Below, piece by piece: positions 1 through 8,096 of a DNA stretch of 12,907 nucleotides (the stretch's first letter is position 1; every line of letters begins with the position of its first letter). The DNA is from an uncultured Coriobacteriaceae bacterium (GTDB lineage Bacteria; Actinomycetota; Coriobacteriia; Coriobacteriales; QAMH01). Position numbers and translations under genes: made by a program. The notes under the pieces were generated by a model. The model made no database searches and was not told where the DNA came from. It worked only from the letters and a program-made list of their open reading frames with translations. The stretch is taken from contig USOR01000011.1 in the NCBI GenBank assembly GCA_900556425.1, forward strand, positions 1 through 12,907, in the 5' to 3' direction.

Positions 1-327
1 AGCCCCAACAGCTATGGCGGCCGCCATACGGTGCAAAGCACAGGCTTCGGCTCCGGCTACGGCCGCAGCCGCGGGGCCGGCAGCGCAGTCCCGGCCGGGG
101 CAGGCACCTCCACACTGGCGGGCGCACCGTCCGCAGCAACCCCCAAAAAGAAGGAGGCCGTCAGCTATGCGCCCGGCGATGTTGTGGAGCACCGCGTATT
201 CGGCCGCGGCACGGTATTGAATGCAACGCCCATCGCAGGGGACTGCATCGTTGAGATACAGTTCGACCGCGTAGGCGTCAAAAAAACAATGGCCAACTAT
301 GCACCGCTGAAAAAGGTGGAGGAATGA
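1..327 (+). CDS. pcrA: ATP-dependent DNA helicase PcrA/UvrD, C-terminal end (partial)
   Basis: The frame is open from the first base, so only the last ~108 codons are in the window and the helicase motor domains lie outside it. The first half is a low-complexity Gly/Ala/Pro linker. From about position 166 there is a small Tudor-like domain (YAPGDVVEHRVFGRGTV, then VEIQFDRVGVKKTM and ending YAPLKKVEE), which closely matches the C-terminal tail of PcrA in Gram-positive bacteria (known of the family: it contacts RNA polymerase). PcrA is a superfamily 1A 3'-5' helicase in DNA repair and transcription-coupled processes. The stop TGA (325-327) is one base before thyX, and the thyX ribosome binding site lies inside this coding end, suggesting co-transcription. 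The GTG at 31 is not a real start; the frame is open upstream of it. Confidence 0.85.
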   Translation, partial: SPNSYGGRHTVQSTGFGSGYGRSRGAGSAVPAGAGTSTLAGAPSAATPKKKEAVSYAPGDVVEHRVFGRGTVLNATPIAGDCIVEIQFDRVGVKKTMANYAPLKKVEE

Positions 328-328
328 T

Positions 329-1102
329 ATGTTAGTTCAGCTCATTGCCCATACAAATGACCCCGAGAAAACGATCGCCGCAGCGGCGAAGCTTTGCTAC
401 TCGGACGCACATATTGAAACGCTGCTTGACGGTCTGACACCTGAAAAGACGGCGGCCTTCCTGCAAAAGCTGACGGATCTCGGCCATGCCAGCCCGATCG
501 AGCATGCAAGCTTCACCTTTGGCATTGAGGGCGTATCCCGCACCTTTTTGGCTCAGGTAACGCGCCACCGCATCGGCAGCTTCAGCGTTCAGAGTCAGCG
601 CTATGTCCGGCTGGACGATTTCCGCTATGTCATTCCTCCGGAGATCGAGGCTATCCCTGAGGCCAAGGCGCAGTTCATTGCCTCGATGAACGAGGACGCC
701 GAAAAGTATCTTGCGCTTGTCCGTACATTGGAGGATGCCCACACGGCACGCTTTATGGCCGAGGGTCTTACGGAAAAGGCCGCCCGCGCCAAGGCCTCCA
801 AGCAGGCCAATGAGGATGCGCGCTTTGTGCTGCCCAATGCCTGTGAGACCAAGATGGTCATGACGATGAACTGCCGCAGCCTGCAGAATTTCTTCAATCT
901 GCGCTGCTGCAACCGCGCCCAGTGGGAGATACGCGCTGTGGCCGATGAGATGCTGCGCCTTGTACTGCCGCTGGCACCGCATGTTTTTGCGACGGCAGGC
1001 CCGCGCTGCCTGACCGGCCCCTGCCCGGAGGGCCGCATGTGCTGCGGCAAGCAGGCCGAGGTGCGCGAAAAATACGCGAAGCTCAAAGAGGAGGCAGTGT
1101 AA
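329..1102 (+). CDS. thyX: Flavin-dependent thymidylate synthase ThyX
   Basis: A 257-residue protein, the usual ThyX length. It makes dTMP from dUMP using methylene-tetrahydrofolate, FAD and NADPH, in the cytoplasm. The diagnostic RHR-x7-S motif is at residues 79-89 (RHRIGSFSVQS), followed by QRY; upstream ASPIEHASFTF and downstream NRAQWEIRAVADEM are also typical. The C-terminus carries a Cys-rich stretch (GPRCLTGPCPEGRMCCGK) of the kind seen in ThyX proteins of anaerobic Firmicutes. The start ATG at 329 is supported by GGAGGA (318-323), five bases upstream. The stop is immediately followed by the tmk ATG. Adjacent thyX and tmk would give two consecutive steps, dUMP to dTMP to dTDP. Confidence 0.96.
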   Translation: MLVQLIAHTNDPEKTIAAAAKLCYSDAHIETLLDGLTPEKTAAFLQKLTDLGHASPIEHASFTFGIEGVSRTFLAQVTRHRIGSFSVQSQRYVRLDDFRYVIPPEIEAIPEAKAQFIASMNEDAEKYLALVRTLEDAHTARFMAEGLTEKAARAKASKQANEDARFVLPNACETKMVMTMNCRSLQNFFNLRCCNRAQWEIRAVADEMLRLVLPLAPHVFATAGPRCLTGPCPEGRMCCGKQAEVREKYAKLKEEAV

Positions 1103-1777
1103 ATGGGGCAGCTTATCATTTTTGAGGGACTGGATGGCTCCGGTAAGGGGACCCAGACAAAATTGACGGCGCAGCGCCTGCAGCAGCAGGGGTACGATCT
1201 GCGGCAGATCACCTTTCCGGACTATGAAAGCGAGTCCTCGGCACTGGTCAGGATGTACCTTTCGGGTGCCTTCGGCGATAAGCCTGATGATGTGAACGCC
1301 TACGCGGCCTCCAGCTTTTATGCCGTGGACCGCTATGCCAGCTATAAGACCGGCTGGGGCGAGTTTTACCGGGAGGGCGGTTTGGTCCTCTCCGACCGCT
1401 ATACGACCTCCAATGCGGTGCATCAATGCTCCAAGCTGCCGCCGATGCACTGGGATGGCTTTCTGAACTGGCTGTTCGACTTTGAGTACAAGAAGTTTGG
1501 CATCCCCGCGCCGGACGCCGTGGTCTATCTGGCCGTTGATCCCGAGGTCTCCCAGCGGCTGATCACCGAGCGTTACCACGGTGATGAAAGCAAGCGCGAT
1601 ATTCAGGAGAGGGATGCCGAGTATCTGGCCCGCAGCCGCGCTGCCGCCGAGTATTGCGCCCGCACCCTCGGCTGGCACCGCATCGAGTGTACCGTCAATG
1701 TCAACGGAACAAAGACGATGCGCCCGGTGGAGGAGATCAATGATGAGATCCTTGCACAGCTGAAGACGGTCCTGTAA
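1103..1777 (+). CDS. tmk: Thymidylate (dTMP) kinase
   Basis: A 224-residue P-loop kinase that phosphorylates dTMP to dTDP with ATP. The Walker A loop is GLDGSGKGTQ at residues 9-18, the DRY motif is in SDRYTTSNAVHQ (about residues 93-104), and a lid-like region, ERYHGDESKRDIQERD, follows near residues 155-170. The ATG directly abuts the thyX stop (TAA ATG), and GAGGAGG (1088-1094) sits eight bases upstream, so translation is probably coupled. It is slightly longer than the typical ~210 residues. Function is assigned with high confidence from the P-loop, DRY motif and position after thyX. Confidence 0.95.
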   Translation: MGQLIIFEGLDGSGKGTQTKLTAQRLQQQGYDLRQITFPDYESESSALVRMYLSGAFGDKPDDVNAYAASSFYAVDRYASYKTGWGEFYREGGLVLSDRYTTSNAVHQCSKLPPMHWDGFLNWLFDFEYKKFGIPAPDAVVYLAVDPEVSQRLITERYHGDESKRDIQERDAEYLARSRAAAEYCARTLGWHRIECTVNVNGTKTMRPVEEINDEILAQLKTVL

Positions 1778-1850
1778 AATGGGACCGGCATTTCGCTGAT
1801 ATAAAAGAACCACTGTGCAGAAGTAAAATTTGACAAAAGAGGTGAGGCCC

Positions 1851-2672
1851 ATGCTGCGCAAGGCAACCGAAGAAGATCTGTCCGCGCTGGTGGCGCTGCG
1901 CTGCAAAGCGGCCGGCACCAACCGCGCCGATGCCGCAGGCTGGCTGCAGAATGTGGCAGGGCTTGAAAATATTCTGGTACTGGAAAAAAACGGCCAGCCC
2001 CCCGCAGCAATGCTGGCCGCCGTACCGGTCGAGTACGGCCAGCATCACGGCATCTGGCTTTGCGGGGCGGCGGGGGCACAGGGCGTGCCGCTGGACCGCC
2101 TGCTGCCCAAATTGATCGAAAGCTGTCTGCGTGCTTATGGGGCCAGCGGGTTTGACTTTGCCGTCATGACCTCCGATGGCACCCAGAATGCGGAAACGCT
2201 CAAGGCACTCGGCTTTGCCGGTCAGCTGCCCCTGCGGCTGCTGCAGACGCCCATCCGCCGAGATCTGCTCGCGCAGGCGGTGTTTGACAGCCTGACCGTA
2301 CACAAGCTGGTCGAGATGCGCCATATCTACCAGCCCGGCTGCATCTGCCTGCCGGAGCAGGCGATGAATGAGATCATGACCCAGCTTTACCGCCGCGGGC
2401 TGACCGTAGTGTCCAACCGCCGCGGATACGGGTTATACTATACCAAGGGCGATACGCTGCAATTTCTGGAATTGCAGGCCGATAACGACCACTGCGCCGA
2501 CCTGCTGCTGCAGGCTGCGCGGGAAAAAACCGGTGCGCAGAATGCCCGTATCCTGCTTGCGGAGAACCAGACCCTGTATCTGGGGGCCGGACGCCGCTGC
2601 GGCTACGGCATGATCGCCTTTTTGGGCAGACCATTCCCGACAACAGATGCGTATTTCAGGATGCTGTTGTGA
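1851..2672 (+). CDS. GNAT-family N-acetyltransferase-like protein
   Basis: A 273-residue protein starting MLRKATEEDLSALVALR, the usual opening of a GNAT domain. The acetyl-CoA loop region is degenerate (GAQGVPLDRLLPKLIESCL, about residues 82-100), followed by a clear strand-helix ending in LKALGFAG (about residues 117-124), the family's C-terminal 'alone-LGF' element. The second half (residues ~150-273) has no motif I can name, but may be a second, diverged GNAT-like or Eis-like module ending GYGMIAFLGRPF. I prefer ATG 1851 to TTG 1830 because AGAGGTGAG (1838-1846) is a fitting ribosome binding site and homologous GNATs begin MxIRxATxxD. The substrate cannot be told. It lies between tmk and mltG on the same strand. 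Confidence 0.72.
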   Translation: MLRKATEEDLSALVALRCKAAGTNRADAAGWLQNVAGLENILVLEKNGQPPAAMLAAVPVEYGQHHGIWLCGAAGAQGVPLDRLLPKLIESCLRAYGASGFDFAVMTSDGTQNAETLKALGFAGQLPLRLLQTPIRRDLLAQAVFDSLTVHKLVEMRHIYQPGCICLPEQAMNEIMTQLYRRGLTVVSNRRGYGLYYTKGDTLQFLELQADNDHCADLLLQAAREKTGAQNARILLAENQTLYLGAGRRCGYGMIAFLGRPFPTTDAYFRMLL

Positions 2673-2721
2673 CCGCTGAATCAGAAACCATCAACAGGAA
2701 ACACAAAGTTAGGAGTATCCC

Positions 2722-4050
2722 ATGAGGATCAATCGTTCAAATCCGGAACCGTCCGGGGCCCAGCAGCCCGCCGTACAGCCGCAGACTGCTGCCCCGCAGC
2801 AGCCGGCCCCCCGCCGCGAGGAGCCGCGTCAGGAGCCGCCGAAGCCAAAAAAAGAAAAGCCTAAAAAACGCCCCGAGCCCGAGGAATACGAGGCGTATGA
2901 GGAGGACGAGGAGGAAAAGCCCCGCCGCCGTTTTCCAATCGGCTGCCTGATCGTGCTTGTGATTTTGGCTCTGGTCGGCTTCGGCGGATATAAGGTGTCC
3001 CAGTTCTACGCCGAGCTGGACGGTCAGGGAACGCTGGGCGAGGTACAGACTATCACCGTGCCGGAGGGCTCCTCCGTGTCCAGCATTGCCACGCAGCTCA
3101 AGGATTCCGGCGTTATCCAGTATGACTGGCTGTTCAAGCAGTATGTCAAGTACAGCGGCAAGGCCGGGGAGATCCAGTACGGCAGCTTTGAGGTCCAGTC
3201 CGGCATGGCCTACAACGACATCATCAAGGCCCTGTCCGTTGTGACCCGCCGTCCCACCGTCAATGTAACGATCCCCGAGGGCACGACCGCCGTGGGCGTG
3301 GCCCAGATCTTTGTCGATGCCGGCCTTGTGGAGGATGTGGACACCTTCTTGTCCTGCGCCAACGGCACCGATGGCTCGGACTGGAGCCAGTATGATTTCT
3401 GGAACGCTATCCCAGACAATGGCCGCCTGATGAAGTGCGAGGGGTACCTGTTCCCTGACACCTACAACCTCTATGCCGATGAGAGCGTCTATTACTATGT
3501 GAACCAGCTCTACGGTGAGTTTGACGCCAAGACGGCAGATCTGGCCGATACCATCGCCGCCAAGGGCACCAGCCTTGACGATGTTGTGAAGCTGGCCAGC
3601 TTCATTCAGGAGGAGGCCGGCCTTGCCAGCGAGGACCCCAAGGTCAGCGCCTGCTTCCACAACCGTCTTGAATCGTCTGACCCGCAGTGGGCGGAGCACA
3701 AGCTGGAATCCAACGCTTCGAGCTATATTATGCAGGACCGTGAGAACAACTATCTCTGGAATTCCCCGACTGCCGAGTATTTCGGCTGGCCGGAGCAGGG
3801 AGCTATCCCGGAGGATGTGCTGGCTCTCTATGACACCTACGCCATCAGCGGCCTGCCCGCAGGCCCCATTTCCTGCCCGGGCTATGCCGCCATTGAGGCA
3901 GCGCTGAACCCCGACCAGCAGTATCTGGACGAGGGATACTACTTCTTCGTCACGGGCCACCCTGACACCGATGTGGCCGGGCAGTATTTCTATGCCAAGA
4001 CTGCGGACGAGCATTACCAGAACTGCGTCAAGGCAGGCTGGGCCTCGTAA
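2722..4050 (+). CDS. mltG: Endolytic peptidoglycan transglycosylase MltG (YceG-like)
   Basis: A 442-residue membrane protein that cleaves nascent glycan strands and sets their length. Residues 1-70 are a cytoplasmic, disordered Pro/Gln/Glu/Lys-rich tail with a strongly acidic patch. One membrane helix follows (GCLIVLVILALVGFGGYKV, about residues 74-92). The extracellular part opens with a LysM-like region (VPEGSSVSSIATQLKDSGVI). The catalytic domain has LASFIQEEAG (residues 291-300) with the expected active-site Glu, then FHNRL and the hallmark ISGLPAGPISCPGYAAIEAALNP, and ends GQYFYAKTADEHYQN. The usual MltG basic-hydrophobic 'LQSDPT' segment is replaced by a diverged KLESNASSYIMQ. AGGAG at 2711-2715 fits the ATG. 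mltG next to U32 peptidase genes is a known Firmicutes arrangement (Bacillus yrrL-yrrO). Confidence 0.93.
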   Translation: MRINRSNPEPSGAQQPAVQPQTAAPQQPAPRREEPRQEPPKPKKEKPKKRPEPEEYEAYEEDEEEKPRRRFPIGCLIVLVILALVGFGGYKVSQFYAELDGQGTLGEVQTITVPEGSSVSSIATQLKDSGVIQYDWLFKQYVKYSGKAGEIQYGSFEVQSGMAYNDIIKALSVVTRRPTVNVTIPEGTTAVGVAQIFVDAGLVEDVDTFLSCANGTDGSDWSQYDFWNAIPDNGRLMKCEGYLFPDTYNLYADESVYYYVNQLYGEFDAKTADLADTIAAKGTSLDDVVKLASFIQEEAGLASEDPKVSACFHNRLESSDPQWAEHKLESNASSYIMQDRENNYLWNSPTAEYFGWPEQGAIPEDVLALYDTYAISGLPAGPISCPGYAAIEAALNPDQQYLDEGYYFFVTGHPDTDVAGQYFYAKTADEHYQNCVKAGWAS

Positions 4051-4073
4051 GGCCCGCAGCTGCCTTTCACGAC

Positions 4074-4095
4074 AGGGCCGGGCATACCCGGCCCT
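4074..4095 (+). terminator. Strong hairpin between mltG and the U32 gene, without a T tract
   Basis: AGGGCCGGG pairs perfectly with CCCGGCCCT around a CATA loop (9-bp GC-rich stem). No run of T follows (TACGGG comes next), so it is not a standard intrinsic terminator. It may be a Rho-independent terminator of weak type, an RNA-processing or stabilising stem, or an attenuator between mltG and the next gene. It stands 35 bases before the U32 ATG. Confidence 0.5.
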
Positions 4096-4130
4096 TACGG
4101 GTGAATCATGTAAAAACGGAGGAATCATCA

Positions 4131-4403
4131 ATGCTGCAGCAACCGGAACTGCTGGCCCCTGCGGGCAGCCTGGAGACCCTGAAATATGCTGTGATGTACG
4201 GCGCTGACGCCGTTTACTGCGCCCTGCCGGAATTCGGTATGCGCGCGGCCCCTGTAAACCTGACGGTAGGGGAGCTGCGCGAGGGCTGCATCTTTGCCCA
4301 CGCCCGCGGCAAAAAGGTCTATCTGACGCTGAACACTCTGCCCACCAACGAGGAGCTGAACAAGCTGCCCCAGTATATCCAGGATGCCGCCGAGGCCGGC
4401 GTC
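4131..4403 (+). pseudogene. U32-family peptidase-like/tRNA hydroxylase (TrhP-like), N-terminal fragment
   Basis: Residues 1-91 carry the family opening PELLAPAGSLETLKYAVMYG followed by ADAVYCALPEFGMRAAP and VYLTLNTLPTNEEL, typical of U32 proteins. The family includes collagenase-like peptidases and the TrhP/YrrO proteins that work in prephenate-dependent hydroxylation of tRNA wobble uridine; the mltG-adjacent members in Firmicutes (yrrN, yrrO) belong to the latter group, so that role is the more likely one by context. After QDAAEAGV the family should continue with something like DAFIVADLGV; instead the sequence switches to adhesin repeats. The conserved Cys and catalytic regions further along are missing. 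The gene is truncated by the junction, not by a stop or frameshift. Confidence 0.85.
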
Positions 4404-7400
4404 TCCTACCGCAACGATGACTCCGCGTTCAGCTTCGCCGGTTACGCCTTCGCCGCCGACGGTGAAACGGTCACGCTCCACGGCGTTGCCACCGCGTTCA
4501 CCACCGATGCCCGCGCCATCATCACCGGCGACGGCAAGACGGTGCTCGTGCTGTACTTCAAGCCGCTGCTCAACACCATCACCTTCAACTTCGGTAGTGG
4601 CGTGAGCACGGGTGCTGACCCCACGATGCAGGTCTACACCGACGAGACCGTCGAGATCTCCTCCGCCGCCGATCGCACGGGCTACGACCTGGCCGGCTGG
4701 TCCAATGTCCCGACTTACAACGTGAAGGTCGATGGCGCCGCCACGGCCACCACCGTCAACGTCGGCACCTCCACGGGTCTCGCCTCGCAGGCGGCGGCTG
4801 ACGCGGCCAAGGCAAACACCAAGCGCACCTCCGACAAGGGCGCCGCATTCACCGCGGTGGTGATAGGGGGACAGACCCTCTATCTCGCCCCGACCGATGC
4901 GAGCATCACGCTCTACGCCACCTGGCGCGCCAAGTCCGATACCGTCTTCTACGTCGACCGCTACAAGATCACCGGCGACGGCGACCTCGTGCCGATCGAC
5001 GCTGCCGGCAATGACCTCGCCGCTGTCGATCCGCTGCGCTTCACCGGCGTCACCGACGAGCTCGCGACTGCCGGTGCCACGGCTGGCCCCAAGCCCTGGA
5101 ACACCAACGCCTACGGTGCTCTGGCCGGCTACTACACCATCGCCAACGGCAAGAGCGACAGCGTTCCCAAGAAGGACGGCTCCGGCGTGACCGGCGCAAC
5201 GGTCAAGAGCGAGTGGCGCATCGCGGGCGACGGCAGCATGCACCTCGTCGTCTACTACTTCCCGCTCAAGGATCGCGTGCTCGACCTCAACGTCGGCGAC
5301 GGCACCTGGGAGCCGGGCAAGGAGTCGCAGTACTCCGGCAAGCAGCACTCCACCGAGTCCAGCTTCACGCTGCCCACCAACGCCGACGTGAAACGTCCGG
5401 GCTACACGCTCGTGGGCTGGGCCATCGACAAGAACGGCCTCATGGCCGCCGGCAAGGACACCGCCAAGGGCGCGGCCTCGCAGGACTCGTGCCGCACGCT
5501 GGCTGCCGGCAAGACCGGCTACATCGCCAATGGCGGCGCCGAGTGGACTGCCGTGATTTCCGCCTACGACCCGGCGAGCTTCACGTTCACCTTCATCGAT
5601 GCCGATAAGGTCATCTACATCATGCCCACCAACGCCAAGGTCATGCTGCGCGCGGTGTGGCGCGCCAACGACAACACGCCGTACTACGTGACGCGTTGGG
5701 GTGTCGACGGCGATGGCGACTTCTTCCCGTTCAAGCAGGATGGCACCGTCGACATGGTTGGCGATGCGACGATCAACCACAAGGATGACCCGCAGTGGAT
5801 TCGCGACAACTACGTCGTCCACTACGGCATCACCGACGAGGTTGCCTGGGCCGATCTCGACGTCTCCGGCGTCAGCTACCGCAACGGCGACAACATCGAG
5901 ATTCCCGGCTACCGTTACCTCGTTCCGGGCGATCCGGCGTTCGACTCCATCGGCGGCGGCGTCGACACGGTTGCCCGCGCGGTCATCACGGCTGACGGCA
6001 AGATGCTCCTCACGCTGTACTACAACTCCAAGGACAATATCGAATATCAGGTCTACCACGTACGCGTCACAGGTGACGGCACGGTGAAGAACCTCATCTA
6101 CCAGGAGTTCATGCGCAAGAATAATGCCGAGGTGGTCGCCGATAATCTCGACAGGAACGGTCTCAACGATAGTCGCTTCGAGGGCTATGAGTACACGGAG
6201 GAAATCGTCATCAACGGCGTGTCCTACACCTCGCACATCAAGGGCAACGTCCACGAGGGCCTCATCCTCTACCGTTACTACAAGGCCATCTACGACGAGG
6301 GCGAAGACGGCATCAAGCTCGTCCTGAACCCCGGTGCGGGTACCTGGGTCTCCACCGGCGAGTCCACGCCGACCATGATCGACGGCTCTGGCGAGTGGTC
6401 GCGCGATCCGTACGCGACCGAGACCACGATTCGTCTGCCGGGCGCCGACCAGCTTTACCGTCCCGGCTATGAGTTCGTCGGCTGGTCCGACCTGCCCGAC
6501 GGCTCGGTCATCAAGGGCAGCGCATCGTGGCCCATCGCCGACCATCTCGCGAGCGTCGATCCGAACACCGGCCAGTACACCGATGTGCTGCGTGCCTTCC
6601 TCATGAGCCTGTACGGCGAGCGTGCGGATAGCGCCGAGAACAGGGCGATCGAGGTTGATGGCGACAATCCGACCTACAAGTACCTCGACCACATCTTCGT
6701 GCTGCCCGACGGTTCCTTCATCATCCCGACGCGCTCCATGACGCTGCATGCGATCTGGCGTGCGCGTAACGACACGAAGTACACGGTCAGCCACTGGTGG
6801 GTCGACCAGTACGGCGTGGCGCACGAGATCGAGGACAGCAGGCTGGACCTCGTGGGCATCACCGACGAGAACGTGTACTCGACCAAGCTCGAGGACGGTC
6901 ACGAGGCTATCGACGGCTACACCTACGTGAAGGAATACCAGGGTGCGATCGTGCTCGTGCGAGACAAGGACGGCAATGCCGTTCAGGATACGGACGAGAA
7001 CGGCAACCTGCTGTTCGATGCCGATGGCCTGCCCGTCTTCAAGTATGTGTATCAGCCCGCCATCGATATTCTTGGCACACTGCTTGCCCGCGGCATCGAG
7101 TCCGATAACCTCGCTGGTGATGGCAGCACGCACCTGCGCTTCTACTACGTCGCCAACAACAATACGAGGTACTACGTCGAGCGCTGGGTGATCACCGGTG
7201 ACGGCACGCTCGTGCCGCTCAAGGCCGATGGAACGGTGCCGCACGATGCGGACGGCAACCTCCTCGTCTATGACGAGAAGTGGGCCGAGAGCCAGCGTCT
7301 TGTCTACGTCGGCTTTACCGGCGAGATTGCGTGGGCGGATGGCGTCGATGCGAGTGTGACCTATCGTCACCTCGACAACATCCCGGTCCTTGGCTACACC

Positions 7401-8093
7401 TACCTGCCCCACGGCCAAAGCGTGACAATTGGGGGACGGACCTTTACGACCCAGGCGCGCGCGGTGATTGCCGGCGATGGCTCGACGGTTCTGGTTCTCT
7501 ACTATGTCTTCGACGAGGCGACCCTCACCATCGATCCCTCTAATGGCCTCTGGATTAGCCCCGGTGGCAAGGAGGGGACAGACCCCGCATTGTCGGCTGG
7601 CAACGAGGGGACAGACCCCGATGCGCCGCGCAAGACGCTCGAAGAGCTCATCGCCGAGCAGATCGCCGCTGCTACCAAGGCGCTTTACGCCGCTGGCGGT
7701 AACGTCGATCTCAACGATCCGCGCCGCCTCCCCATCACGGTGAAGTACGGCACTGACGCACAGATCATGCTTCCGACTGCCGACCAGCTCCTGCGCAACG
7801 GCTATATCCTCATCGGCTTCGTGGACGGTAACGGCAGGCAGTATGCACCGGGCTACATCTTCACGATGCCCGGCTCCAGCATCAGGCTTATGGCCCTGTG
7901 GGCGCCCATCACCTACATCATCAGCTTCGACAAGAACGATGATGTCGCGACCGGTACCGCGTCCGACCAGCGTTATGAGTACGCTTCGCCTGGTACGCGC
8001 CTCGACGACGTGGCATTCGAGCGCCGCAATGCCAAGCTGCTGGGCTGGGCGTTCTCGCCGGATGCGGTCGTTCCCGACTTCACCGCCGGCTAG
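4131..8093 (+). CDS. Chimeric open frame: U32 peptidase-like N-terminus joined to repeat adhesin
   Basis: One uninterrupted frame of 1,320 codons, but two unrelated proteins. It starts at ATG 4131 with GGAGG (4118-4122) eight bases upstream; the GTG at 4101 has no such site. Residues 1-91 are the start of a U32-family protein. From residue 92 (SYRNDD, position 4404) the protein is the middle of a secreted adhesin with InlB B-type repeats (Flg_new-like; each ending LYATW, LRAVW, LHAIW or LMALW) and MucBP-like repeats (each opening xYYVxRWxxxGDG and ending LxLYY). The adhesin therefore lacks its signal peptide and N-terminus here. The frame ends at TAG 8091-8093, but homologous sequence continues in the same frame to 8708. 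Four GGGGAC-type short repeats lie inside it, read in frame. I regard the fusion as a joining artefact or, less likely, a real recombination; automatic annotation would report a single adhesin. Confidence 0.75.
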   Translation: MLQQPELLAPAGSLETLKYAVMYGADAVYCALPEFGMRAAPVNLTVGELREGCIFAHARGKKVYLTLNTLPTNEELNKLPQYIQDAAEAGVSYRNDDSAFSFAGYAFAADGETVTLHGVATAFTTDARAIITGDGKTVLVLYFKPLLNTITFNFGSGVSTGADPTMQVYTDETVEISSAADRTGYDLAGWSNVPTYNVKVDGAATATTVNVGTSTGLASQAAADAAKANTKRTSDKGAAFTAVVIGGQTLYLAPTDASITLYATWRAKSDTVFYVDRYKITGDGDLVPIDAAGNDLAAVDPLRFTGVTDELATAGATAGPKPWNTNAYGALAGYYTIANGKSDSVPKKDGSGVTGATVKSEWRIAGDGSMHLVVYYFPLKDRVLDLNVGDGTWEPGKESQYSGKQHSTESSFTLPTNADVKRPGYTLVGWAIDKNGLMAAGKDTAKGAASQDSCRTLAAGKTGYIANGGAEWTAVISAYDPASFTFTFIDADKVIYIMPTNAKVMLRAVWRANDNTPYYVTRWGVDGDGDFFPFKQDGTVDMVGDATINHKDDPQWIRDNYVVHYGITDEVAWADLDVSGVSYRNGDNIEIPGYRYLVPGDPAFDSIGGGVDTVARAVITADGKMLLTLYYNSKDNIEYQVYHVRVTGDGTVKNLIYQEFMRKNNAEVVADNLDRNGLNDSRFEGYEYTEEIVINGVSYTSHIKGNVHEGLILYRYYKAIYDEGEDGIKLVLNPGAGTWVSTGESTPTMIDGSGEWSRDPYATETTIRLPGADQLYRPGYEFVGWSDLPDGSVIKGSASWPIADHLASVDPNTGQYTDVLRAFLMSLYGERADSAENRAIEVDGDNPTYKYLDHIFVLPDGSFIIPTRSMTLHAIWRARNDTKYTVSHWWVDQYGVAHEIEDSRLDLVGITDENVYSTKLEDGHEAIDGYTYVKEYQGAIVLVRDKDGNAVQDTDENGNLLFDADGLPVFKYVYQPAIDILGTLLARGIESDNLAGDGSTHLRFYYVANNNTRYYVERWVITGDGTLVPLKADGTVPHDADGNLLVYDEKWAESQRLVYVGFTGEIAWADGVDASVTYRHLDNIPVLGYTYLPHGQSVTIGGRTFTTQARAVIAGDGSTVLVLYYVFDEATLTIDPSNGLWISPGGKEGTDPALSAGNEGTDPDAPRKTLEELIAEQIAAATKALYAAGGNVDLNDPRRLPITVKYGTDAQIMLPTADQLLRNGYILIGFVDGNGRQYAPGYIFTMPGSSIRLMALWAPITYIISFDKNDDVATGTASDQRYEYASPGTRLDDVAFERRNAKLLGWAFSPDAVVPDFTAG
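4395..4406. other. Breakpoint between two genomes
   Basis: The change from U32 sequence to adhesin sequence falls in the codons GCC GGC GTC TCC (A G V S). A later adhesin module has a near-identical stretch, GGCGTCAGCTACCGCAAC at 5869-5886, encoding GVSYRN, so the adhesin's own sequence at the join probably also contained GGCGTC. This is a short microhomology of 6 bases or so where the two sequences could have been joined, by an assembler or by recombination. Confidence 0.75.
4866..4880 (+). repeat. REP-like element inside the adhesin gene (copy 1)
   Basis: Core GGGGACAGACCC at 4867-4878, exact match to the family consensus. It is read in frame as GGQTL within a B-repeat. The wider context GTGATAGGGGGACAGACCCT resembles the intergenic copy at 12142, which has GTGATTGGGGGACAGACCCT. 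Confidence 0.75.
7431..7442 (+). repeat. REP-like element inside the adhesin gene (copy 2, variant)
   Basis: Core GGGGACGGACC at 7432-7442, with A to G in the centre (the same variant as at 12202) and T in place of the last C. It is read as IGGRTF inside a MucBP-like module, between VT and TTQARAVI. Confidence 0.6.
7574..7619 (+). repeat. Two in-frame REP-like elements (copies 3 and 4)
   Basis: Exact cores GGGGACAGACCCC at 7574-7586 and 7607-7619, start to start 33 bases, a multiple of three, so both are read as EGTDP. They sit in a Gly-rich stretch after GLWISPGG and before RKTLEELI, in a B-repeat that is longer than its neighbours. This looks like an insertion tolerated in a surface loop. 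Confidence 0.8.
8091..8093 (+). other. In-frame amber stop inside the adhesin gene
   Basis: The codons read ACC GCC GGC TAG CTC ATG GAG. The frame on both sides is the same and the last B-repeat continues across it: GWAFSPDAVVPDFTAG before, LMEALLETG through IKLYAIW after. A CAG (Gln) to TAG change is the simplest origin. It removes the last half-repeat, stalk and sorting signal from the translated protein. It may be a sequencing error, a true nonsense mutation or, least likely, a readthrough site. Confidence 0.85.
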
Positions 8094-8096
8094 CTC

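Noticed and set aside
1147..1158. GGGGACCCAGAC in tmk, similar to the GGGGACAGACCC core
   Set aside because: It encodes the conserved P-loop (KGTQ) and lacks the core's second half in order, so the likeness is due to the protein motif.
1830..1835. TTGACA resembling a -35 box before the GNAT gene
   Set aside because: It is only 21 bases before the ATG and overlaps the ribosome binding site region, leaving no room for a -10 element and a leader.
332..1921. Long minus-strand frame opposite thyX and tmk
   Set aside because: It is opposite two genes with unmistakable catalytic motifs and its product has no recognisable feature.
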